DNA from: Niebla homalea
Taxonomy: Eukaryota; Ascomycota; Lecanoromycetes; Lecanorales; Ramalinaceae
NCBI GenBank assembly: GCA_019925105.1
Contig: JAHGAU010000014.1
Location: forward strand, 558,001-622,000
Length of the DNA stretch: 64,000 nt
Direction of reading: 5' to 3'
Shown: positions 44,399 to 57,200 of the stretch, one piece after another
Position numbering within the stretch: the first letter of the stretch is position 1
How the letters are laid out: the number at the start of each line of letters is the position of its first letter
Position numbers and translations under genes: made by a program
The notes under the pieces: generated by a model
The model's input: the letters and a program-made list of their open reading frames with translations, nothing else
The model's database searches: none
What the model was told of the DNA's origin: nothing

Positions 44399-45180
44399 CC
44401 CGTTATTTCTTTATAAGTATTTTAACGTTATTATACCGCCGTTATTCTAATATATATATAGTTCCCGGACTGGTTATAGTTTTAAGTAACTTAATAAATA
44501 CGTAAATATCCTTCGATTAATACGTAGTTTATTAAGACGTAAGCCCGGTACGTACGGAAGTATAATGAAATCCTTTAAGATTTTAAAGTTTTCCGGTTAA
44601 ATACTAATTAAATACTAGTTACCGCCGGTCAGGCGGAGTATACGTTCCGTTAAGTTACTTTAAAAGTTAAGGAGGAAATATTAATTTTTTAAATTAAGAA
44701 AAAGGCATTTATTACTTACGTTAAGGCGGCGGAAAAAGAGATTATCCGGTTTAAAGAATAAATAAGTAAATTATAATATAATAATAAAATAATAACGTTA
44801 ACGTTTAATAATTAGATCGGCTTAATACGGGGGGTCCGGGCCCTTCGTAAGAATCAACTCCGTCGGGGAGTTATTCTTTATTCCCCGACCTTATATCCGG
44901 GGTGGGGAGAATGGACCTTAAGCTTATAATGTCCGGTGGCCTAGGAGGTAAAGAAAAGGAGGGAGATACGGGTTTCAGCCTATTTAAAGAAGAGGAAAAG
45001 GAGGTTATACCCTTTTTAGTAGCGCCGTTAAAGGGGTCGGCCTTAACTTCTGGGAGTAATACTTTAGAATTAAGTTAGGGAGCCCCTTCGGCGAATAATA
45101 TTAGGGAAAGGCCTTTAATTAAGGCGGAAAAAAAGGCGGAGAAAAAAAGGAGAAAAAGAATAAAAAGGGTACGACGCCCT
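44399..45180 (+). pseudogene. possible extra reading frame antisense to pol, copy 1
   Basis: On the plus strand one frame runs 260 codons with no TGA; its TAA and TAG codons could all derive from CAA or CAG by RIP. If those are read as Gln the product looks protein-like: YIQFPDWLQ early, then RKYNEILQDFKVF, AEYTFRQVTLKVKEE, and a charged helix with EIIRFKEQISKLQ. The same frame and similar residues occur at the matching place in copy 2. It lies between the integrase region and the 3' LTR. The evidence is modest: TGA is rare in any frame of RIP-altered DNA, and one minus-strand frame of the GC-richer part also looks passable. Confidence 0.3.
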
Positions 45181-46299
45181 TATACTTATCCTTAACTTTA
45201 TTAATCTATTCATAAAAAGAGAAAACCCGCGTTAATACGGAGTTATAAATTATTCTTTTATTTTTATACGTTAATATTACTAGAGTTTAACGTTAAACGT
45301 AAGAATTAATAACGTTAAGCGTTAAGTATTTATAATCTATATATTACTGAAAAGTAATAAAACGGACGATATTATTAAAGTTACCGGTACGCCAGCGTAA
45401 ACCTAGTAAATATACTTATTAACTTTTTATTACCCTTAATAATTTTACCTTTTTAACTTTATTTACTTAATAGCGTATCGGGCGCTTATAATTTAACGCT
45501 TACGCTTCTTTACCTTTTCCGGTATTATCGCGGTTATTATTAAAGTTACTTTTATTAATTATAATATTATAATAAAGACAATCGTTTCCGTAACGCCGGT
45601 TTATCCGCGTATATAATACCCGCAATAGATAAAGTTATTAATTAAAGCTTAAACTCTAATAATCTTACGGAAAAATAACGTATAAAGGTTAAATAGCTAT
45701 AGTATTAATTATATATATAATTATTAGCCATATATATAATTTTCGCCGTCGTAACGTTATAACCTTATTTACGTTTCCTTTTACTTTATATTATTTTATT
45801 ATATTATTCCCGTAATTCTTAAGAGTACTTTAAGTTTACTTCTGGTACTTATTAATTATATTTAAGGCTTTAATTAATTTATTTAACTTAATATTAAACG
45901 CTTTTTTTATTTTTAACCTTATTAATAATTTCTTTAATTATTTATTCTTCTTTATTATTAATTAATTTAAGTATTTATATTATAGTTTCCGCCGTTTAAT
46001 CGCCGGCGTAAATATAATAAAGCTTTAAAAAAAAAATATAAATAATAAGGTAAATTCAATAGGTAATAAGGAGGAATAAATAATACGTTTACGTTTTAAT
46101 TTTATTATTAATTTTAAAGGGTCTTATAAATTAAAACGTAAGCTTTTTATTTAATTACTTTAGCTTAAAGTTTTTAATATTTAATATTATTAAATCGTTA
46201 ACGTTATATAACTTTAATTTATATTTTTTATTATACGTTTTTTAAGTTAATTTAATAATATAATACTATTAATCTATTAATATTAATTGTATTTTATAT

Positions 46300-49200
46300 A
46301 ATATTTTAACTTTATTTTTTATTATAAATATTTCCTTTTTTATAAATTTATCCTTAAATTTAAAATAAATATCTGGATTATAATTATATATCGTTATAAA
46401 AGGGCTATAATTTAAAGTTAAGTATTTTAAGTTTATATAAATAAATTTAATTAAAGGGAATAACCTTATTTAATTCACTTATTTAAAATTAATGAAAATC
46501 CTTAAATATTATTTAAAGTTTTAATTTTAACGTTTTATTTAATTATTTATTTACGGATAGAAAGCGGTATTTAATTTACGCTTTATTTTCGCGTAATAAT
46601 ATATTGAACCCCAGAATTTATTAATAAATAAAAACCTTTAATTAATTACGATTTTAACCGGCGTATTATAACGTAATATAATTTCTTTAAAGAAAAGGTC
46701 CGTTAATATAATAATATCGATTTATTTTATAATAAGGAAGTATTTATATATCTTTATATACTTATTTACGATTATTAAAATCGAATTATAAACGTTACCC
46801 TTAATTTTATTTACGGATAAACCGGTAATAAAGTTTATATTAAGTTCTTTTTAAGGTATAACCGGTTAAGGGAATAAAGTAAATTCGCTATAAAGGTAAT
46901 AATACGATACCTTAATCTTTTAATAAGTATTATACGTTTTAATATAATTATTAACTTAAGCCTTTAAGCCGTTTTAATGATATTTACGGGCCAGGAACTT
47001 ATAAGTCTTTTTGGCTTTAAAGTAACCCGTTAACGGGTTATTATAATATTTACTAATTAACTTTTCTTTAACCGCTTTATCCCGGGGGACGTATATACGG
47101 CCCTTATAGGTTATAAGGTTATTAGGATTGAGTTTCTAAGTATTATTATAACCTTAATAAAAATATATCGGCGTTACGTTATCGTTTTTAATCTTATATA
47201 TAAACGTATCGTTAACCTATAAATCCTTAATAAATAACTTAATCGGCCTAAATTCCTCGTAAAACTTTTTAAGTAATTATTAAATCTCTTTTTACGGGAT
47301 AATAATTTAAACATTTCTTAAAGCGAATAATAATTAATAATTAATAATTATTGTCCGCTAACGTTCCGCCGACTTATCGGATTAAAATACGAGCTTATTC
47401 TATAAGGTAAATAATAAAATAATATTAAAAGGTGAAATTCCTTTATAGTCTAGACGTCTTAATAAAGGATTAATAGGGTTTATTTTATTTTAATAATAAA
47501 ATATTTTAAAGTTATAATTAATAAGTTTTAAGGCTTATTTAACTTAATGCGGGCTTAACGCCGGCTATTTTATAAACCTTTAAAGGTTATTATAATTTAT
47601 TTATACTTAAATAACTTTAAAGCTCCTTTTTAAATAATACTGTTATTACTTAAATATTATAACGATAACGAAGAGCTCCTAATTATACGTTTTATAATTC
47701 TATTTAATAAGGGCTATTTTTTTAAATTAATACGTAATTAAGCGTTAATAATTTTTTTTAAATTATTAAAATAAAATACTTATAATAATAAAATTGGATA
47801 TATTGGTTTTTATTTATACCCCCCGTTCTAGGTTAAAATAACGGAATAATAACACGTTAATAAATATCTTACGGAGCCGGCGGAACACTATATTAATCGT
47901 ATTATTCTACTTTAATAAGTTAGCCTTTTTCCCTTTCTTATTGCTTTTAAATAGATTAATTAAGGGCTTAACTATCCTTAAATATTTATAAATAAAATAA
48001 TAATAAAAATTTATAAAGCTTAAAAAGACCTATACTTCCCGGTAGGTTTTTAGGGTAAATTAATCTTTAATAATTTAAATACGCTTTTAATTTATTTAAA
48101 TCCCTTTAATAAAAACGATAAACCTTAAGAACTTTACTTAAATAATATTAAATTAATACTTCTTAAAATTAACATAAAGCTAAAATTAATAAAGTTGCTT
48201 AAGGATTTATTAAATATAATATTAATAATCCGCCGGATTCTTATTAAATATTAAAATATCATTTAAGTAAATTATATAAGTTATATTAATAAGGTTAATA
48301 AAGGTACGGTTAATATAAGCTTAAAAAATTATTAAAGCGTTAATTAATTTAAATAATATAATAAGATATTTAAAGTGATTATAACGCGTATAGAATACCG
48401 TTTTTTATTTATTATTAGACTTAATCCGTAATTAATAATAGGTATCCTTAAGGTTTAACTTAATAAACCGTTTAAAGTTATTTAACCGGTTAAGAGTCTC
48501 GGTAATTAAAAATAATAAGTATTGATTTTTAATTATAACCGTATTTAACCTATAATAATTAATATAGAGATAAAGGTTACCGTTTTTCTTAAGTATAAAA
48601 AGGATCGGGGCGCTTACGGATAATATTAAGTAATAAATTTAACCCCGGGTTATAATATCCTTAAGATACCGCCGGAGCTCCGTTAACTTTACCCGAAATA
48701 AATTATATAAAAGACTATATAATAACTCTTTATTATTTAAGTTAATAACGTAATCTTTTTATTTTAATTTAAATAAAGTATTAATTATATTATTGGAAAA
48801 GATATCTATATATTCACTTAACTCCTTCGGGACGCTCCGGTTAATAAAGTCTTTTATTATATTTATATATATTAAATTACTTTAAGGGATTTATAATATT
48901 TCTAAGCGCTCCGTTATTACGTTAATATAAATAACTATAAAGATTTTATTAATTTCCGTTAAACTTTAATTAAAGTTATAAACGTTATTAATCTATAATT
49001 TATAAAAATTAACCTTAAAACGTTATTTATCCGCCGCCGGATTAATCGTTATTTATAAAACGTATAAAGTTAATAAATTAAAGACTATATTTAGACCTTT
49101 TTAATTAATAATATAAAAGAATATCTTATATTATTTCTATTGCTTCCAGTTATTAATTAAATAATATTATAATTAATAAGCATTATAATAAAAGATTTAC

Positions 49201-50600
49201 TTATTATTAAAAAAAGCTATTTATAGTAAAACGGCGGGGGTTAATTATAAGTCTTATTAAACCGTATATATTTATAAAATTAAATTTATTTAAACTTTAA
49301 TATTAATTAATATACTTAATAACTAAGGATTATCCTAAAAACTTATTTAATCCTTAATAATAAAAGCCGGGTATACCTTTAATTATCTCTTTATTAATTC
49401 CGACCTTAAAGCGCCGCTGGAGTTTTATCGTTTTTTAACGTATTATCCTTTTTACGGGATTTTACGTTTATTATTAAGACCTTATTTTATAAGATAATAG
49501 GGCAATCGGATATATAATGGCCCTTTCCGTAATATATATAATACTTAATGTTCTTATTTACTTTAAGGGCGGCGTCGGAGTTTTCAGGTATAGCCTTACG
49601 TTTTTGGCCGTAAAAATCAGTTTTAATAGGGGTATACGCCGGCTTTAAGCCGTTAAAACCAGGTTTAAATACCTTATTTTTAAGGGATTTACCCTTATTA
49701 ATTTTCTGATTATTATTAATAATACGTTTTAAATTATTCTTTTATATAATCGCCACCGTTATAATATCGTCCCGGGTTTTTAATACCTTATTAATTATAA
49801 GGATTTTAATTTTAAGCTTTAATAAAAGTTTTATAAAAAATATATAAATATAAAATTTATTTAATAATAATAATAAGTTTTTTTTTATAATTTTTAAAGT
49901 ATTACGGAATTACGTTATTTTTTAATTAAAGTATTACTTAATATCTTTAAACCGCTTATAATAAGTAAATTAACGGTTTTCCGGATTAATTATTAGGTTT
50001 AAGAGTTTATCCTTAAGTTCTTAATAGTTTATTTTATTAATTTCTTCATCCGGTAAATTAAAGATTTTATAAAAGATAGACCTTAAATAAAAAATTATTT
50101 TTTTTCTTTTAATAAAGAAGTACTTAAGATAAAGTATAAATTGTTTCTTTAAGTTAATAAATTACGTTTAATATTTATCCTTAAACTTATTTTAATATAA
50201 CTTAAATTTTTCCGGATGAAAGGACTTGCTTTTACGGGGTAGGATAAAAACCGTTAACGAGGCGCTATTAATATAAAGCTTAATAATAAGGTTAACGCGG
50301 GGGAGAGTCCCGGAACGCGAACCCTTATATTACGCGTTAATACGGCTGGATATATATTCTTAATAAGTACGATTCTCGGTTTTAAGCTGGTTAACTTTAA
50401 ATTATAATTCTAGAAGTTAAATTTATTAAGCCGTAATATTACGGCGGCGCTCCACCACTTTAATTTATTTAACTATAATAAAGGGGTTCTTAATTAAAGG
50501 GTAAATATCGCCTTTTTATTTTAAGGTTTATTAAGTTAATTAAGTATCTATTACGACGGTAACGTTAAGCCTTCTCCTTAATAAAGAAGAAGAATTAAAA
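46300..50600 (-). pseudogene. gag-pol remnant of copy 1
   Basis: Minus-strand motifs survive RIP well enough to place domains. A CX2CX4HX4C zinc knuckle lies at 49502-49543: its His and last Cys remain, while the first two Cys have become Tyr. The reverse transcriptase active site lies at 48258-48269 and reads Y-L-N-D in place of Y-L-D-D, followed by ILIF, which identifies the retroelement RT. The integrase HHCC region lies at about 46790-47050 (AKKTYKFLARKYH, then IKTYNTY where both Cys are Tyr). In-frame TAA and TAG codons occur throughout. The copy cannot be active. Outer limits are approximate. Confidence 0.8.
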
Positions 50601-50933
50601 TATTAAATTAACTCCGTTAACGGTACGCTAACAGGATTAATAAAGGTAAGTATAAAAGACATAATATTATAGTTTAAATACTTAGGTATTACTTTAATAA
50701 GTAAATTAATAATAAGATTAATTCTTAAGGAACTTAGAAAGAACTAAGGTATAACCTTTACTTAAAGTAAAGGTAATAACTACCCCGCTTTACGCCTGTT
50801 AAGTTACGGCTTATGAATAACGTATACTAAGGCCGTTACCAAGGCCCTTTACCAAGGCTTAACGGCCTACCTTGGCGCAGCAGTATGGCGCACCACTATG
50901 GCGCCGGCGCAGAGGTGGCGCTAGCTGCTAACA
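50601..50933 (-). repeat. LTR, right (5') of copy 1
   Basis: 333 nt. Its left two thirds are heavily RIP-changed, but the last 100 nt (from about 50835) keep ordinary composition and the intact end GCTAGCTGCTAACA. Followed by AAAAC. Confidence 0.92.
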
Positions 50934-50979
50934 AAAACGTAAATAAAGGGTAATAGATTATTAAGTTAACCACCCTGTC

Positions 50980-51312
50980 TGTTAGACTGACTCCGCTGGC
51001 GGTACGCCGGCGGGACTAGTAAAGGTAGGTATAGAAGACGTAACGTTACGGTCTAAATACTTAAGTATTACTTTAATAAGTAAATTAATAATAAGATTAA
51101 TTCTTAAAGAACTTAGAAAGAATTAAGGTATAGTTTTTATTTAAGGTAAAGATAATAATTATCCCGCTTTACGCCTATTAAGCTACGGCTTATAAATAAT
51201 ATATACCAAGGCCGTTACCAAGGCCCTTTACTAAGGCTTAACGGCTTACCTTAACGTAGCAATATAGCGTATTATTATAACGCCGGCGTAAAGATAACGT
51301 TAACTATTAATA
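50980..51312 (-). repeat. LTR, left end of the outer element
   Basis: 333 nt, starting with intact TGTTAGACTGACTCCGCTGG. Separated by only six nucleotides from the next LTR. Confidence 0.9.
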
Positions 51313-51318
51313 ATTATC

Positions 51319-51651
51319 TATTAGACTGACTCCGCTGGCGGCACGCCGGCGGGACTAATAAAGGTGGGTATAGAAGACGTAACGTTACGGTCTGGATATT
51401 TGGGTATTACTTTAATAAGTAAATTAATAATAAGATTAATTCTTAAAGAACTTAAAAAGAATTAAGGTATAGCCTTTACTTAAGGTAAAGGTAATAATTA
51501 CCCCGCTTTACGCCTATTAAGCTACGGCTTATAAATAACGTATATTAAGGCCGTTGTTAAGGCCCTTTACCAAGGCTTAACGGCTTACCTTAACGCAGTA
51601 ATATAACGTACCACTATGGCGCCGGCGCAGAGATGGCGCTAGCTGCTAATA
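51319..51651 (-). repeat. LTR, left (3') of copy 2
   Basis: 333 nt. The first base pairs read TATTAG, a RIP form of TGTTAG; the terminal part near 51610-51651 is little changed. Confidence 0.9.
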
Positions 51652-51845
51652 ATTATCTCCCCCTTTGTGCGCTGGTCTCCAGGGCATAGAGAGATATATC
51701 CAAGTGAGGCTCATCAAAAACCCATTACCAAACCCAGTGGGAAAAGGGTAAAGGGAAAAGAGTCTTCAGGTGCATACGCGAGTGCAGTAATATCTGTCCA
51801 ATAATAATATGATAGGGGCACCTTGCGCTGGTGAATAGCTGGCGC
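51640..51845. other. RIP-spared island inside copy 2
   Basis: This segment keeps CpA, TpG and normal GC content (for example TGTGCGCTGGTCTCCAGGGC), while the matching part of copy 1 (about 43605-43830) is turned to TpA-rich sequence. The change back to RIP-type composition near 51847 is abrupt. Confidence 0.8.
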
Positions 51846-52410
51846 AACTTATAAAGCTTATTAAAAACCCTTTTATAAAACCTAATAAGAAAAGGTAAAT
51901 AAGAAAAGAGTTTCTGCGGTATTAATTAATAATTATTTAAGGCTTTATTATTAATTTATTACGCTATAATAAAGGTAAGCGTTATCGTAAAAACGGTATA
52001 TAATTATAATAAAACCTTTATTTTATTTTAAACTTCTTCTTTTTTCTCCTTAATAATTTTAATCGCTTTTATAAGTATAATATATTAAGGGTTTATATAA
52101 GTATCCATAAGTTAATACGCGTATAGTTATATACCCTTATTATCCATATTATTATTATAATAAATAATATTAACGTTATATAAATATTTTATTTATATTA
52201 ATAGTCCGCTTATTTCGTTTATTAATACTATATATAAGTTAATCAATCTTAAATAACGTAATTTATACTGACGTATTATTAATATAAACGTAAATATAAT
52301 ATTAATAATAAGTATAATAACGTTTTATTTTACCTGCTTTTTATAGGGTAAATTATACTATATATATAGTCCGTTACCTTATTCACGGTATCGCCGTAAA
52401 CGATACTTTT

Positions 52411-53160
52411 CCCGTTATCTCCTTATAAGTATTTTAACGTTATCGGACCGCTATTATTTTAATATATATATAGTTCCCGGATTAATTATAATCCCGGGTA
52501 ATTTAATAAATACGTAAATATCCTTTGATCGGTATATAATTTATTAAGGTATAAGCCTGGTACGTATGGAAGCGTAATAAAATCCTTCGGGATTTTAAAG
52601 TTTTCTGGTTAAATATTAATTAAACGTTAATTACTATTAGTCGGGCGGAGTATACGTTTTATTAAGTTACCTTAAAAATTAAAAAAGAAATATCGGTCCT
52701 TTAAATTAAGAAAGAAACGTTTACCGTCCGCGTTAAAACGGCAGAAAGAAAAGTTATCCGGCTTAAAGAATAAATAAGTAAATTATAATATAATAATAAA
52801 ACGATAATATTAACGTTTAATAGTTAAATCGGCTTAATACGGAAAATCTGGGCCTTTTATAAGAGTTAACTTTATCGGGGAGTTACTCCTTATTTTCCGA
52901 CCTTATATCCAGGATAAGGAGATAAAACCCTAAGCTTATAATATCCGGTAACTTAAAAAATAAAAAGAAGGAAAAAGATATAAGCTTTAGCCTATTTAAA
53001 GAAGAAGGAAAGGAGGTTATGCCCTCCTTAATAACGCCGTTAAAAGGGTTAACCTTAACTTTTAAAAATAATACCTTAGAATTAAATTAAAAAGCCTTTC
53101 CGGTAAGTAATATTAAGGAGGTATTTTTAATTAAGAGTTAAAGGAAAAAAAAGGCGGTAT
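52411..53160 (+). pseudogene. possible extra reading frame antisense to pol, copy 2
   Basis: This is the counterpart of the plus-strand frame in copy 1, with matching residues such as RTAIILIYIQFPD, IRKYP, AEYTF, KVIRLKEQISKLQ. It is interrupted by TAA and TAG codons consistent with CAA or CAG before RIP. Coding status is not established. Confidence 0.3.
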
Positions 53161-54299
53161 AATATTTTTATATTTAGTTTAAGTACCGTTAACTTATATA
53201 TAAAAGAAAATAAAAAAGGAAAAAGCAATCTATATTAACGTGGAGCTATAGATTATTCTTTTATTTTTATACGTTAATATTACTAGAGTTTAACATTAAG
53301 CGTTAAAGTTAATAACGTTAAACGTTAGGCGCTTATAATCTATATATTGCTGGAAGTAATATAACGGATAATACTATTAAAGCCACCGGAGCGCCAGCGT
53401 AACCCCAGTAAATATACTTATTAACCTTTTATCACCTTAATAACTTTACTTAATAGCTTTATCTATTTAATATCCTCGACCTAATAGCGCGTTAGGCGCT
53501 TATAATTTAGCGCCTACGTTTCTTCGCCTTCGGTATTATCGCGGCTATTATTAAAGCCACTTTTATTAATTATAATATTATAATAAAGATAATTATTTCC
53601 GTAACGCCGGCTTATCCGCATATATAGTACCCGTAGTAAATAAAGTTATTAATTAAAGTTTAAACTTTAATAATCTTACGGAAGGATAACGTATAAAGGT
53701 TAAATAATTATAATATTAATTATATATATAATTATTAACTATATATATAACCTCCGTTATCGCGGCGCTATAATTTTATTTACGTTTCTTTTTACTCCGT
53801 ATTATTTTATTATATTATTCCCGTAATTTTTAAGAGTATTTTAAGTCCGTTTCCGGCACCTATTAATTATATTTAAGGCCTTAATTAATTTATTTAACTT
53901 AATATTAAATGCCCTTTTTACTTTTAACCTTATTAATAATTTCTTTAATTATTTATTCCTCTTTATTATTAATTAATTTAAATACTTATATTATAACCTT
54001 TATTATTTAATTATTAATATAAATATAATAAAACTTTAAAAGAGAAATATAGATAATAAGGTAAATTTAATAAGCAATAAAAAGGAATAAGCGGTATATT
54101 TATATTTTAATTTTATTATTGATTTTAAAGGGTCTTATAAATCGGGGCGTAAGCTTTTTATTTAATTATTTTAACTTAAGGTTTTTAATATTTAATATTA
54201 TTAAATCGTTAACGTTATATAACTTTAACTTATATTTCTTATTATATATTTTTTAAATTAATTTAATAATATAGCGTTATCGGTTTATTAATATTAATC

Positions 54300-57200
54300 G
54301 TATTTTATATAATATTTTAATTTTATTTTTTATTATAAATATCTTTTTTTTTATAAGTTTATCCTTAAGTTTAAAATAAATATTTAGATTATAGTTATAT
54401 ATTACTATAAAGGGGCTATAATTTAAAATTAAGTATTTTAAGTTTATATAAATAAATTTAATTAAAGGAAGTAGCCTTACTTAATTTATTTACTTAAAAT
54501 TAATAAAGGTCTTTAAATATTATTTAAGGCCTTAATTTTAACGTTTTATCTAATTATCCATTTACGGGTAAAAAGCGGTACTTAATTTATATTTTATCTT
54601 TACGTAATAATATATTAAACCCCAGAATTTATTAATAAATAAAGACCCCCAGTTAATTACGATTTTAGCCGGCGTATTATAACGTAATATAATTTCTTTA
54701 AAGAAAAAGTCCGTTAATATAATAATATCGATTTATTTTATAACGGGGAGGTATCTATATATCTTTATATACTTATTTATGATTATTAAAATTAAATTAT
54801 AAATATTATTTTTAACCTTATTTACGGGTAAGTTAATAATAAAATCTATATTAAGTTCTTTTTAAGGTACGGCCGGTTAAAAGAATAAAGTAAACTTACC
54901 GTAAAAACGGTAACGTAATACCTTAATCCTTTAATAAATATCGTACGTTTTAATATAATTATTAATTTAAGCCTTTAAACCGTCCTAATAATATTTACGG
55001 ACCAGGAACTTATAAGTTTTTTCGGCTTTAAAATAACCCGTTAACGGGTTATTATAATACTTATTAATTAGCTTTTCTTTAACCACTTTATCCCGGGGAA
55101 CGTATATACGGCCTTTATAAATAATAAGGTTATTAAAATCGAGTTTCTAAGTATTATTACGATTTTAATAAGAATATATTAACGTTACGTTATCGTCCTT
55201 AATTTTATATATGAATATATTATTAACTTATAAATCCTTAATAAGTAACTTAATCGGCTTAAATTCCTTATAAGGCTTTTTAAGTAATTATCGAATTTCT
55301 TTTTATAGAATAATAACCTAAATATTTCTTAAAGCGAATAATAACTAATAATTAATAGCCGTTATTTATCGGTACTTTATTAATTTATCGGACCAGAATA
55401 TAAGCTTATTCTATAAAGTAAATAATAAGGTAATATTAAAAGGTAAAACTCCTTTATAATCTAAACGTTTTAATAAAAGATTAATAGGGTTTATTTTATT
55501 TTAATAATAAAATACTTTAAAGTTATAATTAATAAGTTTTAAGGCTTACTTAACCTAACGCGGACTTAACGTTAATTATTTTATAAACCCTTAAAAGTTA
55601 TTATAATTTATTTATATTTAAATAACTTTAAAGTTCTTTTTTAAGTAATACCGTTATTACTTAAACGTTATAACGATAACGAAAAGCTTTTAATCGTATA
55701 TCTTATAATTCTATTTGGTAAAGACTATTTTTCTAGACCAATACGTAATTAAACATTAATAATTTTCCTTAAATTATTAAGATAAAATACCTATAATAAT
55801 AAAGTTAAATATATCGGTTTTTACTCGTACCCTTTATTTTAAATTAAAATAACGGAATAATAACGCGTTAATAAATATCTTACGGAGCCAGCGGAACGTT
55901 ATATTAACCGTATTATTTTACTTTAACGGGTTAACCTTTTTCTTTTCCTTATTGCCCTTAAGTAAATTAATTAAGGGTTTAATTATCCTTAAATATTTAT
56001 AAATAAAATAACGATAAAATTTTATAAAGTTTAAAAAGATCTATACTTCCCAGTAGGTTTTTAAAATAAATTAATTTTTAATAATTTAAATACGCTCTTA
56101 ATTTATTTAAATCCCTTTAATAAAAATAATAAACCCTAAGAATTCCACTTAAATAATATTAAATTAATACTTCTTAAAATTAACGTAAAGCTAAAATTAA
56201 TAAAGTCACTTAAGGATTTATTAAATATAATATTAATAATCCGCCGGATTCTTATTAAATATTAAAATATCGTTTAAATAAACTATATAAATTATATTAA
56301 TAAGGTTAATAAAAGTATAATTAATATAAGCTTAAAAGGTTATTAAAGCATTAATTAACTTAAATAATATAATAAGATACTTAAAATAACTATAACGTAT
56401 ATAGAACGTTATTTTTTACTTATCGCCGGACTTAATCCGTAACCGGTAATAAGTATTTTTAAGGTCTAACTTAATAAACCGTTTAAAGTTATTTAACTAA
56501 TTAAAGGTCTCGGTAATTAAGGGTAATAAGTATCGATTTTTAATTATAACTATATTTAACCTATAGTAATTAATATAAAGATAAAAGCTATTATTTTTCT
56601 TAAGTATAAAAAGGATTAAAATGCTTATAAATAATGTTAAATAATAAATCCAACCCCGGGCTATAATATTCTTAAGATACCGCCGGAGCTCCGTTAGTTT
56701 TACCCAAGATAAATTATATAAGGAACTATATAATAACTTTTTATTATTTAAGTTAATAATATAATTTTTCTATTTTAATTTAAGTAAGGTATTAATTATA
56801 TTATTAGAAAAAACATTTATATATTCGTTTAACTCTTTTAGGACGCTTTAATTAATAAAGTCTTTTATAGTATTTATACGCATTAAATTGCCCTAAAGGA
56901 TTCACGGTACTTTTAAGTGTTCCGTCGCTACGTTAACGTAAACGATTATAAAGACCTTATTAATCTCCGTTAAACTTTAACTGAAATTATAAACGTTATT
57001 AATCTATAACTTACGAGAATTAACCTTAAAGCGCTATTTATCCGTTATCGGATTAATTATTATTTATAAGGTATATAAAGTTAATAGATTAAGGATTACG
57101 TTTAAACCTTTTTAATTAATAACGTAAAAAAATATCTTATATTACTTTTATTACTTTTAATTATTAATTAAATAATATTATAATTAATAAACGTTATAAT

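Larger units (their letters stand above)
43282..50933 (-). mobile_element. complete Ty3/gypsy-type LTR retroelement (copy 1), RIP-inactivated
   Basis: Two LTRs of 333 nt (43282-43614 and 50601-50933) bound a 7,652-nt element. The family LTR has TGTTAG and CTAACA termini; in this copy the left LTR keeps TGTTAG and the right keeps CTAACA, the others being RIP-changed. The 5-nt sequence AAAAC stands on both sides (43277-43281 and 50934-50938), a target-site duplication. Coding is on the minus strand, so the right LTR is the 5' one; a purine-rich tract (complement of 43615-43627) abuts the left LTR as expected. Minus-strand order is zinc knuckle (about 49.5 kb), reverse transcriptase (about 48.3 kb), integrase zinc region (about 46.8-47.05 kb), which is the Ty3/gypsy order. 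Confidence 0.9.
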
